Positions 22,601 through 36,475 of a stretch of 64,000 nucleotides of DNA are shown here, in pieces. Source of the stretch: Serripes groenlandicus (Eukaryota; Mollusca; Bivalvia; Cardiida; Cardiidae); contig JASEVX010000096.1 in assembly GCA_031761405.1 (NCBI GenBank), positions 641,778 to 705,777 on the forward strand, given 5' to 3'. A program made the translations under genes and the position numbers. Numbering within the stretch: position 1 is the first letter of the stretch; the number at the start of each line of letters is the position of its first letter. The notes beneath the pieces were generated by a model. That model saw only the letters and a list, made by a program, of their open reading frames with translations. It was not told the DNA's origin and made no database searches.

Positions 22601-25600
22601 TTGTACCGACCAGCTCTGCGTTCAGTAACACAAGTTAATAGCTCATACAGGACGATAACGAATAGTGTATTTTAGTACCGATCAGCCCTGCATTCAGTAA
22701 CACAAGTTAATAGCTCATACAGGACGTTAACGAATAGTATATTTTGTACCGACCAGCTCTGCGTTCAGTAACACAAGTTAATAGCTCATACAGGACGATA
22801 ACGAATAGTGTATTTTAGCACCGATCAGCCCTGCATTCAGTGAAACAAGTTAATAGCTCATACAGGACGTTAACGAATAGTATATTTTGTACCGACCAGC
22901 TCTGCGTTCAGTAACACAAGTTAATAGCTCATACAGGACGATAACGAATAGTGTATTTTAGTACCGATCAGTCCTGCATTCAGTGAAACAAGTTAGTAGC
23001 TCATAAAGGACATTAACGAATAGTGTATTTTAGTACCGACCAGCTCTGCGTTCAGTAAAACAAGTTAATAGCTCATACAGGACGTTAACGAATAGTGTAT
23101 TTTGAACCGACCAGCTCTGCGTTCAGTAACACAAGTTAGTAGCTCATAAAGGACATTAACGAATAGTGTATTTTAGTACCGATCAGCCCTGCATTCAGTG
23201 AAACAAGTTAATAGCTCATACAGGACGTTAACGAATAGTATATTTTGTACCGACCAGCTCTGCGTTCAGTAACACAAGTTAATAGCTCATACAGGACGAT
23301 AACGAATAGTGTATTTTAGTACCAATCAGCCCTGCATTCAGTGAAACAAGTTAATAGCTCATACAGGACGTTAACGAATAGTATATTTTGTACCGACCAG
23401 CTCTGCGTTCAGTAACACAAGTTAATAGCTCATACAGGACGATAACGAATAGTGTATTTTAGTACCGATCAGCCCTGCATTCAGTAACACAAGTTAATAG
23501 CTCATACAGGACGTTAACGAATAGTATATTTTGTACCGACCAGCTCTGCGTTCAGTAACACAAGTTAATAGCTCATACAGGACGATAACGAATAGTGTAT
23601 TTTAGTACCGATCAGCCCTGCATTCAGTGAAACAAGTTAATAGCTCATACAGGACGTTAACGAATATAATATTTTGTACCGACCAGCTCTGCGTTCAGTA
23701 ACACAAGTTAATAGCTCATACAGGACGATAACGAATAGTGTATTTTAGTACCGATCAGCCCTGCATTCAGTAACACAAGTTAATAGCTCATACAGGACGT
23801 TAACGAATAGTGTATTTTAGTACCGACCAGCTCTGCGTTCATTAAAACAAGTTAATAGCTCATACAGGACGTTAACGAATAGTGTATTTTAGTACCGATC
23901 GGCTCTGCATTCAGTGAAACAAGTTAATAGCTCATAAAGGACGTTAACGAATAGTGTATTTTAGTACCGATCAGCCCTGCATTCAGTGAAACAAGTTAAT
24001 AGCTCATACAGGACGTTAACAAATAGTATATTTTGAACCGACCAGCTCTGCGTTCAGTAACACAAGTTAATAGCTCATAAAGGACATTAACGAAAAGTGT
24101 ATTTTAGTACCGATCAGCCCTGCATTCAGTGAAACAAGTTAATAGCTCATACAGGACGTTAACGAATAGTATATTTTGTACCGACCAGCTCTGCGTTCAG
24201 TAACACAAGTTAATAGCTCATACAGGACGATCACGAATAGTGTATTTTAGTACCGATCAGCCCTGCATTCAGTGAAACAAGTTAATAGCTCATACAGGAC
24301 GTTAACGAATAGTGTATTTTAGTACCGACCAGCTCTGCGTTCAGTAAAACAAGTTAATAGCTCATACAGGACGTTAACGAATAGTGTATTTTAGTACCGA
24401 TCAGCTCTGCATTCAGTAAAACAAGTTAATAGCTCATAAAGGACGTTAACGAATAGTGTATTTTAGTACCGATCAGCCCTGCATTCAGTGAAACAAGTTA
24501 ATAGCTCATACAGGACGTTAACGAATAGTATATTTTGAACCGACCAGCTCTGCGTTCAGTAACACAAGTTAGTAGCTCATAAATGACATTAACGAATAGT
24601 GTATTTTAGTACCGACCAGCTCTGCGTTCAGTAAAACAAGTTAATAGCTCATACAGGACGTTAACGAATAGTGTATTTTGAACCGACCAGCTCTGCGTTC
24701 AGTAACACAAGTTAGTAGCTCATAAAGGACATTAACGAATAGTGTATTTTAGTACCGATCAGCCCTGCATTCAGTGAAACAAGTTAATAGCTCATACAGG
24801 ACGTTAACGAATAGTATATTTTGTACCGACCAGCTCTGCGTTCAGTAACACAAGTTAATAGCTCATACAGGACGATAACGAATAGTGTATTTTAGTACCG
24901 ATCAGCCCTGCATTCAGTGAAACAAGTTAATAGCTCATACAGGACGTTAACGAATAGTGTATTTTGTAACGACCAGCTCTGCGTTCAGTAAAACAAGTTA
25001 ATAGCTCATACAGGACGATAACGAATAGTGTATTTTGTACCGACCAGCTCTGCGTTCAGTAAAACAAGTTAATAGCTCATAAAGGACGTTAACGAATAGT
25101 ATATTTTGTACCGACCAGCTCTGCGTTCAGTACCACAAGTTAATAGCTCATACAGGACGATAACGAATAGTGTATTTTAGTACCGATCAGCCCTGCATTC
25201 AGTAACACAAGTTAATAGCTCATACAGGACGTTAACGAATAGTATATTTTGTACCGACCAGCTCTGCGTTCAGTAACACAAGTTAATAGCTCATACAGGA
25301 CGATAACGAATAGTGTATTTTAGTACCGATCAGCCCTGCATTCAGTGAAACAAGTTAATAGCTCATACAGGACGTTAACGAATAGTGTATTTTGTACCGA
25401 CCAGCTCTGCGTTCAGTAACACAAGTTAATAGCTCATACAGGACGATAACGAATAGTGTATTTTAGTACCGATCAGCCATGCATTCAGTAACACAAGTTA
25501 ATAGCTCATACAGGACGTTAACGAATAGTGTATTTTAGTACCGACCAGCTCGGCGTTCAGTAAAACAAGTTAATAGCTCATACAGGACGTTAACGAATAG

Positions 25601-26469
25601 TGTATTTTGAACCGACCAACTCTGCGTTCAGTAACACAAGTTAGTAGCTCATAAAGGACATTAACGAATAGTGTATTTTAGTACCGATCAGCCCTGCATT
25701 CAGTGAAACAAGTTAATAGCTCATACAGGACGTTAACAAATAGTATATTTTGTACCGACCAGCTCTGCGTTCAGTAACACAAGTTAATAGCTCATACAGG
25801 ACGATAACGAATAGTGTATTTTAGTACCGATCAGCCCTGCATTCAGTGAAACAAGTTAATAGCTCATACAGGACGTTAACGAATAGTGTATTTTGTACCG
25901 ACCAGCTCTGCGTTCAGTAAAACAAGTTAATAGCTCATACAGGACGATAACGAATAGTGTATGTTGTACCGACCAGCTCTGCGTTCAGTAAAACAAGTTA
26001 ATAGCTCATAAAGGACGTTAACGAATAGTATATTTTGTACCGACCAGCTCTGCGTTCAGTAACACAAGTTAATAGCTCATACAGGACGATAACGAATAGT
26101 GTATTTTAGTACCGATCAGCCCTGCATTCAGTAACACAAGTTAATAGCTCATACAGGACGTTAACGAATAGTATATTTTGTACCGACCAGCTCTGCGTTC
26201 AGTAACACAAGTTAATAGCTCATACAGGACGATAACGAATAGTGTATTTTAGCACCGATCAGCCCTGCATTCAGTGAAACAAGTTAATAGCTCATACAGG
26301 ACGTTAACGAATAGTATATTTTGTACCGACCAGCTCTGCGTTCAGTAACACAAGTTAATAGCTCATACAGGACGATAACGAATAGTGTATTTTAGTACCG
26401 ATCAGTCCTGCATTCAGTGAAACAAGTTAGTAGCTCATAAAGGACATTAACGAATAGTGTATTTTAGTA
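19630..26469. repeat. Two tandem copies of a 3,434-bp higher-order unit
   Basis: Rare variants recur at exactly 3,434 bp: AGTACCAATCAG at 19884/23318, TATAATATTTTG at 20231/23665, GATCACGAATAG at 20795/24229, GTAACGACC at 21532/24966, GCCATGCATTC at 22042/25476, GTCCTGCATT at 22971/26405. This is 48 monomers. The copies diverge abruptly near 23035 and 26469. Confidence 0.9.
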
Positions 26470-26549
26470 CCGATCAGCCCTGCATTCAGTGAAACAAGTT
26501 AATAGCTCATACAGGACGTTAACGAATAGTATATTTTGTACCGACCAGC

Positions 26550-28708
26550 TCTGCGTTCAGTAACACAAGTTAATAGCTCATACAGGACGATAACGAATAG
26601 TGTATTTTAGTACCGATCAGCCCTGCATTCAGTAACACAAGTTAATAGCTCATACAGGACGATAACGAATAGTATATTTTGTACCGACCAGCTCTGCGTT
26701 CAGTAACACAAGTTAATAGCTCATAAAGGACATTAACGAATAGTGTATTTTAGTACCGATCAGCCCTGCATTCAGTGAAACAAGTTAATAGCTCATACAG
26801 GACGATAACGAATAGTGTATTTTAGTACCGATCAGCCCTGCATTCAGTGAAACAAGTTAATAGCTCATACAGGACGTTAACGAATAGTGTATTTTGTACC
26901 GATCAGCTCTGCGTTCAGGAAAACAAGTTAATAGCTCATAAAGGACGTTAATGAATAGTGTATTTTGTACCGACCAGCTCTGCGTTCAGTAAAACAAGTT
27001 AATAGCTCATACAGGACGTTAACGAATAGTGTATGTTATTACCGATCAGTCCTGCATTCAGTGAAACAAGCTAGTAGCTCATAAAGGGCGTTAATAAATA
27101 GTGTATTTTGTACCGATCAGCCCTGCGTTCAGTAAAACAAGTTAGAAACTAATAAAGGACGTTAATGAATAGTGTCTGTTGTACCAATCAGCCCTGTGTT
27201 AATTAAAACTAGTTAGTAACTCATAAAGGACGTTAACGAATAGTGTATTTTAGTACCGATCAGCCCTGTGTATAGTTAAACTAGTTAGTAGCTTATACAT
27301 GACGTTAACGAATAGTGTATTTTGTACATATCATCGCTGCGTTCAGTTAAACAAGTTAATAGCTCATACAGGACGTTAACGAATAGTATATTTTGTACCG
27401 ACCAGCTCTGCGTTCAGTAACACAAGTTAATAGCTCATACAGGACGATAACGAATAGTGTATTTTAGTACAGATCAGCCCTGCATTCAGTAACACAAGTT
27501 AATAGCTCATACAGGACGTTAACGAATAGTGTATTTTAGTACCGACCAGCTCTGCGTTCAGTAAAACAAGTTAATAGCTCATACAGGACGTTAACGAATA
27601 GTGTATTTTGAACCGACCAACTCTGCGTTCAGTAACACAAGTTAATAGCTCATACAGGACGATAACGAATAGTGTATTTTAGTACCGATCAGCCCTGCAT
27701 TCAGTAACACAAGTTAATAGCTCATACAGGACGATAACGAATAGTATATTTTGTACCGACCAGCTCTGCGTTCAGTAACACAAGTTAATAGCTCATAAAG
27801 GACATTAACGAATAGTGTATTTTAGTACCGATCAGCCCTGCATTCAGTGAAACAAGTTAATAGCTCATACAGGACGATAACGAATAGTGTATTTTAGTAC
27901 CGATCAGCCCTGCATTCAGTGAAACAAGTTAATAGCTCATACAGGACGTTAACGAATAGTGTATTTTGTACCGATCAGCTCTGCGTTCAGAAAAACAAGT
28001 TAATAGCTCATAAAGGACGTTAATGAATAGTGTATTTTGTACCGACCAGCTCTGCGTTCAGTAAAACAAGTTAATAGCTCATACAGGACGTTAACGAATA
28101 GTGTATGTTATTACCGATCAGTCCTGCATTCAGTGAAACAAGCTAGTAGCTCATAAAGGGCGTTAATAAATAGTGTATTTTGTACCGATCAGCCCTGCGT
28201 TCAGTAAAACAAGTTAGAAACTAATAAAGGACGTTAATGAATAGTGTCTGTTGTACCAATCAGCCCTGTGTTAATTAAAACTAGTTAGTAACTCATAAAG
28301 GACGTTAACGAATAGTGTATTTTAGTACCGATCAGCCCTGTGTATAGTTAAACTAGTTAGTAGCTTATACATGACGTTAACGAATAGTGTATTTTGTACA
28401 TATCATCGCTGCGTTCAGTTAAACAAGTTAATAGCTCATACAGGACGTTAACGAATAGTATATTTTGTACCGACCAGCTCTGCGTTCAGTAACACAAGTT
28501 AATAGCTCATACAGGACGATAACGAATAGTGTATTTTAGTACAGATCAGCCCTGCATTCAGTAACACAAGTTAATAGCTCATACAGGACGTTAACGAATA
28601 GTGTATTTTAGTACCGACCAGCTCTGCGTTCAGTAAAACAAGTTAATAGCTCATACAGGACGTTAACGAATAGTGTATTTTGAACCGACCAACTCTGCGT
28701 TCAGTAAC
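26550..28708. repeat. Two tandem copies of a 1,072-bp higher-order unit
   Basis: The GTATGTTATTACCGATCAGT variant recurs at 27031 and 28103 (1,072 bp, 15 monomers). A partial third copy follows near 29890-30175 and carries a deletion near 30170. Confidence 0.85.
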
Positions 28709-30359
28709 ACAAGTTAGTAGCTCATAAAGGACATTAACGAATAGTGTATTTTAGTACCGATCAGCCCTGCATTCAGTGAAACAAGTTAATAGCTCATACA
28801 GGACGTTAACGAATAGTATATTTTGTACCGACCAGCTCTGCGTTCAGTAACACAAGTTAATAGCTCATACAGGACGATAACGAATAGTGTATTTTAGTAC
28901 CGATCAGCACTACATTCAGTGAAACAAGTTAATAGCTCATACAGGACGTTAACGAATAGTGTATTTTGTACCGACCAGCTCTGCGTTCAGTAAAACAAGT
29001 TAATAGCTCATACAGGACGATAACGAATAGTGTATGTTGTACCGACCAGCTCTGCGTTCAGTAAAACAAGTTAATAGCTCATAAAGGACGTTAACGAATA
29101 GTATATTTTGTACCGACCAGCTCTGCGTTCAGTAACACAAGTTAATAGCTCATACAGGACGATAACGAATAGTGTATTTTAGTACCGATCAGCCCTGCAT
29201 TCAGTAACACAAGTTAATAGCTCATACAGGAAGTTAACGAATAGTATATTTTGTACCGACCAGCTCTGCGTTCAGTAACACAAGTTAATAGCTCATACAG
29301 GACGATAACGAATAGTGTATTTTAGTACCGATCAGCCCTGCATTCAGTGAAACAAGTTAATAGCTCATACAGGACGTTAACGAATAGTATATTTTGAACC
29401 GACCAGCTCTGCGTTCAGTAACACAAGTTAATAGCTCATACAGGACGATAACGAATAGTGTATTTTAGTACCGATCAGTCCTGCATTCAGTGAAACAAGT
29501 TAGTGGCTCATAAAGGACATTAACGAATAGTGTATTTTAGTACCGATCAGCCCTGCATTCAGTGAAACAAGTTAATAGCTCATACAGGACGTTAACGAAT
29601 AGTATATTTTGTACCGACCAGCTCTGCGTTCAGTAACACAAGTTAATAGCTCATACAGGACGATAACGAATAGTGTATTGTAGTACCGATCAGCCCTGCA
29701 TTCAGTAACACAAGTTAATAGCTCATACAGGACGATAACGAATAGTGTATTTTAGTTCCGATCAGCCCTGCATTCAGTGAAACAAGTTAATAGCTCATAC
29801 AGGACGTTAACGAATAGTGTATTTTGTACCGACCAGCTCTGCGTTCAGTAAAACAAGTTAATAGCTCATACAGGACGTTAACGAATAGTATATGTTATTA
29901 CCGATCAGTCCTGCATTCAGTGAAACAAGCTAGTAGCTCATAAAGGGCGTTAATAAATAGTGTATTTTGTACCGATCAGCCCTGCGTTCAGTAAAACAAG
30001 TTAGAAACTAATAAAGGACGTTAATGAATAGTGTCTGTTGTACCAATCAGCCCTGTGTTAATTAAAACTAGTTAGTAACTCATAAAGGACGTTAACGAAT
30101 AGTGTATTTTAGTACCGATCAGCCCTGTGTATAGTTAAACTAGTTAGTAGCTTATACATGACGTTAACGAATACCATCGCTGCGTTCAGTTAAACAAGTT
30201 AGTAGCTCTTTTAAAAAGGACTGTATACTGTATATTGTACCGATCAGCTCTTGTCTAATAACATATAGAGAGATGTATATACATCCAATCCGGGAGTCCT
30301 CCCTTTCAGAGCGATTTATGTACAGGCTGTCCTAACTTGGCCGCTTCTATGTAATCGCT

Positions 30360-30585
30360 CCGTTTTCATCATTTATTTCAGTCATATCACGGCTTCCAAA
30401 TCACCTACTCATGTGTTTTCTAGCTTGCTCACCCCAGTTCTCCACACGACATACGTTTCAAACAGCCCACTGGTGCAAGACCGATGACGCTTGTCACAGT
30501 GACGTTTGCCCAACGTCTGAAAGAATGTTTGCCGGGCTTGAATTTGAACAAACATCCCCTGGATTGCTAGACCTGAAATTCGCCC
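30360..30585 (-). mobile_element. Family I SINE (diverged)
   Basis: TTCAGTCATATCACGGC, CCACACGACATACGTTTCAA, CAGTGACGTTTGCCCAACGT and CCCCTGGATTGCTAGACC follow the order of the complete copy at 52136-52437. The head is degraded. Confidence 0.65.
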
Positions 30586-30678
30586 TAGTCTGCAATACTT
30601 TTGAAAAACGTAATTCTTCTCCGCAAATGTTGCTGAAATAGAACTTGAGTGTCAAAGAGTATGTATGTCGACTAAGGC

Positions 30679-30691
30679 CCCCCCCCCCCCC
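30679..30691. repeat. Poly(C) run
   Basis: About 13 consecutive C in an AT-rich context. Confidence 0.9.
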
Positions 30692-31074
30692 ATTCTGACC
30701 TATCTGTTACGGTCATCAACAGTTGACTAAATCCGCCGCTAGTGTTCAAAGAGTTAGAATAGGGGTTATTTAATGTTACTTTAAATGTAGGGAATACACC
30801 GAGTTGTATTGACTGACAATGAGCGGATCATGGCACGCCACACCAACTTGCCATTTATGATTGTCGCCAGTACGATTGTACATATAGGACGACATATAAT
30901 GAAGCCAGTATATTTCTCTCGGGAATGGGGTATCGAGTTATGCAAGCAGAGATTTAGCGAATAGACCAAGGAAACTATAACAGTAAATAGAGTACAAATG
31001 TGAAAATGAATTTAATCAATCTGAGATATTGTTTAGGTTGATTGGACGTAATTACGACAATAACAGAGAGAGAG
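30692..31074. other. Unique sequence, nothing recognised
   Basis: A 62-codon minus-strand frame has no recognisable features. Confidence 0.4.
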
Positions 31075-32450
31075 ATGCCGTTGGTATGTCAATGACGTAA
31101 TACCTTGTTAGTCGGCTGTGGAAGTATGTCAATGACGTAATACCCAGTGAGTCGGCTGTGGGTGTATGTCAATGACGTTATACCTAGTTAGTCGGCTGTG
31201 GATGTATGTCAATGACGTAATACCTAGTTAGTCGGTTGTGGATGTATGTCAATGACGTAATACCTAGTTAGTCGGCTGTGGATGTATGTCAATGACGTAA
31301 TACCTAGTTAGTCGGCTGTGTATGTATGTCAATGACGTAATACCTAGTTAGTCGGCTGTGGGTGTATGTCAATGACGTAATACCCAGTGAGTCGGCTGTG
31401 GATGTATGTCAATGACGTAATACCTAGTTAGTCGGCTGTGGATGTATGTCAATGACGTAATACCTAGTTAGTCGGCTGTGGGTGTATGTCAAGGACGTAA
31501 TACCGAGTGAGTCGGCTGTGGGTGTATGTCAATGACGTAATACCTAGTTAGTCGGTTGTGGGTGTATATCAATGCCGCAATACCTAGTTAGTCGGCTGTG
31601 GGTGTATGTCAATGACGTAATACCTAGTTAGTCGGCTGTGGATGTATGTCAATGACGTAATACATAGTTTGTCGATGTGGGTGTATGTCAATGACGTAAT
31701 ACCTAGTTAGTCGGCTGTGGGTGTATGTCAATGACGTAATACCTAGTTAGTCGGCTGTGGGTGTATGTATGTCAATGACGTAAAACCTAGTTAGTCGGCT
31801 GTGGATGTATGTCAATGACGTAATACCTAGTTAGTCGGCTGTGGATGTATGTCAATGACGTAATACCTAGTTAGTCGGCTGTGGGTGTATGTCAATGACG
31901 TAATACCTAGTTAGTCAGCTGTGGGTGTATGTCAATGACGTAATACCTAGTTAGTCGACTGTGGGTGTATGTCAATGACGTAATACCCAGTGAGTCGGCT
32001 GTGGATGTATGTCAATGACGTAATACCTAGTTAGTCGGCTGTGGCTGTATGTCAATGACGTAATACCTAGTTAGTCGGCTGTGGATGTATGCCAATGACG
32101 TAATACCTAGTTAGTCGGCTGTGGATGTATGTCAATGACGTAATACCTTGTTAGTCGGCTGTGGTTGTATATCAATGACGTAATACCTAGTTAGTCGGCT
32201 GTGGATGTATGTCAATGACGTAATACCTAGTTAGTCGGCTGTGGGTGTATGTCAATGACGTAATACCTAGTTAGTCGGCTGAGGATGTATGTCAATGACG
32301 TAATACCTAGTTAGTCGGCTGTGGTTGTATATCAATGACGTAATACCTAGTTAGTCGGCTGTCGATGTATGTCAATGACGTAATACCTAGTTAGTCGGCT
32401 GTGGGTGTATGTCAATGACGTAATACCCAGTGAGTCGGGTGTGGGTGTGC
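31075..32450. repeat. 40-bp tandem repeat with a bZIP-type site in nearly every unit
   Basis: About 34 units of GTATGTCAATGACGTAATAC plus CTAGTTAGTCGGCTGTGGAT. The ATGACGTAAT in nearly all units matches the published E4BP4/NFIL3 and PAR-bZIP consensus RTKAYGTAAY and is CRE-like. Variants include CCCAGTGAGTCGG units and a single unit with ATGTATGTC inserted. Copies are near-identical, so the array is young or homogenised. Confidence 0.93.
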
Positions 32451-32498
32451 AGGCTGACAACGCCCATAGGCTGATCGGTTTCCGGTCAAACCAAACAG

Positions 32499-32499
<1 letters not shown>

Positions 32500-32533
<34 letters not shown>
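32500..32533. repeat. (TA)n microsatellite
   Basis: About 16 TA units just beyond the 40-bp array. Confidence 0.95.
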
Positions 32534-32536
<3 letters not shown>

Positions 32537-33374
32537 GTCCGTGGTGCGCCCGATAACCATGACAGTTAATGCACACATTGTTGATATAGAGCAAAGCGGG
32601 GGCACATGCATACATGGTGGTTGTCCGAGATTGAAAATGATAAAAACGCAAAATGAGTAATAGCACGTTTAAGTCTGCCGTATGTAGAATTCCATATCAT
32701 CCTACCGAGTTCCTTACTGTATAAATCGTGTGATTGATTTGATAGTTTAATTAAAGTCGATAAGCAGACGGTTCAATGAATTAGTTCAAATTCTTTGATA
32801 ACCTATAATTGGATTGTTCTCATAAAAAATAAAGTAGTGTATTATTTTAAGAATGTTATATTTTGAATTTGAATTATAGGGTTTGAAATTTACTTTTTTT
32901 AATGTTGTTATAGAAGCATGCTGCTAGTATACACGTGGCTTACGACTTAGGCTATATGTGTAATATTTTGACTTAGGTTGTCTTCGTGTCAGAAGTGTAT
33001 GCGGAATAAACATAAATAAACATAAATGAACATAAATAAATGTCTAGATATGATTGACAGCAGGGGCCTTATTTTCGATACATTGTCCGATTAGACGTAG
33101 CTTGCATGTTAGAAGTGGAATTTAATAAGTTTGTGTAAAGAAGGGTTCTTCACGCAACTGTCCTGTATCTAACATGTGTTATACAACCCACCATGTCCGT
33201 TTAAGGAGGGGATGCTGTATGCAAGGTCACGCTAATGGGTAAGGATTTTGAACTTAGATACATGGAAAGCAATGTTGATTGGAAGCCTAATGTGGTTGTA
33301 GAAGAAAGATATCCATCGTAAAAACAGATCATTTCAGATTAACACTAATCAGTGTCACACATTGGCAGTAGAAA
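32534..33374. other. Unique sequence, nothing recognised
   Basis: Contains a short AACATAAATAAACATAAATG repeat near 33010. No gene seen. Confidence 0.4.
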
Positions 33375-36300
33375 ATGTGCAATTTGGTAATAAAGATGTT
33401 CAATGTATACGCTTTAGCAAGCAATTCGGTAATAAAGACGTTCAATGTATACACTGTAGCAAGCAATTCAGTAATAAAGACGTTTAATGTATACGCTGTA
33501 GCAAGCAATTCAGTAATAAAGACGTTTAATGTATACGCTGTAGCAAGCAATTCAGTAATAAAGACGTTTAATGTATACGCTGTAGCAAGCAATTCAGTAA
33601 TAAAGACGTTCAATGTATATGCTGTAGCAAGCAATTCAGTAATAAAGACGTTTAATGTATACGCTGTAGCAAGTACATCGGTAATAAAGACGTTCAATGT
33701 ATACGCTGTCGCAAGCAATTCGGTAATAACGACGTTCATTGTATACACTGTAGCAAGCAATTCAGTAATAAAGACGTTCAATGTATACACTGTCGCAATT
33801 AATTCGGTAATAAAGACGTTCAATGTATACGCTGTGGCAAGCAATTCAGTAATAAAGACGTTCAATGTATGCGCTGTAGCAGGCAATTCAGTAATAAAGA
33901 CGTTTAATGTATACGCTGTAGCAGGCAATTCAGTAATAAAGACGTTTAATGTATACGCTGTAGCAAGCAATTCAGTAATAAAGACGTTCAATGTATACAC
34001 TGTAGCAAGCAATTCAGTAATAAAGACGTTCAATGTATACGCTGTAGCAAGCAATTCAGTAATAAAGACGTTCAATGTATACACTGTAGCAAGCAATTCA
34101 GTAATAAAGACGTTCAATGTATACGCTGTAGCAAGCAATTCGGTAATAAAGACGTTCAATGTATACGCTGTAGCAAGAAATTCAGTAATAAAGACGTTCA
34201 ATGTATACAATGTAGCAAGCAATTCAGTAATAAAGACGTTCAATGTATACACTGTAGCAAGCAATTCGGTAATAAAGACGTTCAATGTATACACTGTAGC
34301 AAGCAATTCGGTAATAAAGACGTTCAATGTATACGCTGTAGCAAGCAATTCAGTAATAAAGACGTTCAATGTATACGCTGTAGCAAGCAATTCAGTAATA
34401 AAGACGTTCAATGTATACACTGTAGCAAGCAATTCGGTAATAAAGACGTTCAATGTATACGCTGTAGCAAGCAATTCAGTAATAAAGACGTTCAATGTAT
34501 ACGCTGTCGCAAGCAATTCGGTAATAAAGACGTTCAATGTATACGCTGTAGCAAGCAATTCAGTAATAAAGACGTTCAATGTATACGCTGTAGCAAGCAA
34601 TTCAGTAATAAAGACGTTTAATGTATACACTGTAGCAAGCAATTCAGTAATACAGACGTTCAATGTATACGCTGTAGCAAGCAATTCAGTAATAAAGACG
34701 TTTAATGTATACGCTGTAGCAAGCAATTCAGTAATAAAGACGTTCAATGTATACACTGTAGTAAGCAATTCAGTAATAAAGATGTTCAATGTATACGCTG
34801 TAGCAAGCAATTCGGTAATAAAGACGTTCAATGTATACCCTGTAGCAAGCAGTTCAGTAATAAAGACGTTTAATGTAAACGCTGTAGCAAGCAATTCAGT
34901 AATAAAGACGTTCAATGTATACGCTGTATCAAGCCATTCAGTAATAAAGACGTTCAATGTATACACTGTAGCAAGCAATTCGGTAATAAAGACGTTCAAT
35001 GTATACACTGTAGCAAGCAATTCGGTAATAAAGACGTTCAATGTATACGCTGGTGCAAGCAATTCGGTAATAAAGACGTTCAATGTATACGCTGGTGCAA
35101 GCAATTCGGTAATAAAGACGTTCAATGTATACACTGTAGCAAGTAATTCACTAATAAAGACGTTCACTGTATACACTGTAGCAAGTAATTCGGTAATAAA
35201 GACGTTCAATGTATACACTGTAGCAAGCAATTCAGTAATAAAGACGTTCAATGTATACGCTGTAGCAAGCAATTTAGTAATAAAGACGTTCAATGTATAC
35301 ACTGTAGCAAGCAATTCAGTAATAAAGACGTTCAATGTATACACTGTAACAAGCAATTCAGTAATAAAGACATTCAATGTATACGTTGTAGCAAGCAATT
35401 CAGTAATAAAGACGTTCAATGTATACAATGTAGCAAGCAATTCAGTAATAAAGACGTTCACTGTATACACTGTAGCAAGCATTTCAGTAATAAAGACGTT
35501 CAATGTATACATTGTAGCAAGCAATTCGGTAATAAAGACGTTCAATGTATACGCTGGTGCAAGCAATTCGGTAATAAAGACGTTCAATGTATACGCTGGT
35601 GCAAGCAATTCGGTAATAAAGACGTTCAATGTATACACTGTAGCAAGTAATTCAGTAATAAATACGTTCACTGTATACACTGTTGCAAGTAATTCGGTAA
35701 TAAAGACGTTCAATGTATACACTGTAGCAAGCAATTCAGTAATAAAGACGTTCAATGTATACGCTGTAGCAAGCAATTCAGTAATAAAGACGTTCAATGT
35801 ATACGCTGTAGCAAGCAATTCAGTAATAAAGACGTTCAATGTATACACTGTAACAAGCAATTCAGTAATAAAGACATTCAATGTATACGCTGTAGCAAGC
35901 AATTCAGTAATAAAGACGTTCAATGTATACAATGTAGCAAGCAATTCAGTAATAAAGACGTTCACTGTATACACTGTAGCAAGCAATTCAGTAATAAAGA
36001 CGTTCAATGTATACGCTGTAGCAAGCAATTCAGTAATAAAGACGTTCAATGTATACACTGTAACAAGCAATTCAGTAATAAAGACATTCAATGTATACGC
36101 TGTAGCAAGCAATTCAGTAATAAAGACGTTCAATGTATACACTGTAGCAAGCAATTCGGTAATAAAGACGTTCAATGTATACATTGTAGCAAGCAATTCG
36201 GTAATAAAGACATTCAATGTATACACTGTAGCAAGCAATTCGGTAATAAAGACGTTCAATATATACACTGTAGCAAGCAATTCAGTAATAAAGACGTTCA

Positions 36301-36475
36301 ATGTATACGCTGTAGCAAGCAATTCGGTAATAAAGACGTTCACTGTATACACTGTAGCAAGTAATTCGGTAATAAAGACGTTCAATGTATACACTGTAGC
36401 AAGCAATTCAGTAATTATGACGTTCAATGTATACACTGTAGCAAGCAATTCAGTAATAAAGACGTTCAACGACGG
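33375..36475. repeat. 42-bp tandem repeat, open in one frame on both strands
   Basis: About 74 units of GCAAGCAATTCAGTAATAAA plus GACGTTCAATGTATACGCTGTA. Because 42 is 14 codons, one plus frame (ATG at 33375, stop at 36512, unit SNSVIKTFNVYAVA) and one minus frame (ATG at 36487, stop at 33329, unit VFITELLATVYTLN) stay open for over 1,040 codons. No unit carries an indel. The commonest variants (TCA/TCG, TTC/TTT on plus) are silent in both frames. Each plus unit contains AATAAA, which argues against plus-strand coding. I annotate it as a satellite, with coding unproven. Confidence 0.93.

Larger units (their letters stand above)
19285..30245. repeat. 11-kb satellite array of about 71.5-bp monomers with higher-order structure
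   Basis: About 153 copies of a unit with AAGTTAATAGCTCATACAGG, ACGTTAACGAATAGT and TGCRTTCAGT. Two main monomer types alternate through much of the array: 71 bp (AGTATATTTTGTACCGACCA) and 72 bp (GTGTATTTTAGTACCGATCA), giving a 143-bp dimer. Most units contain the 8-bp palindrome CGTTAACG or its variant with CGATAACG. Flanking units at both ends are more divergent. No coding potential. Confidence 0.95.
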
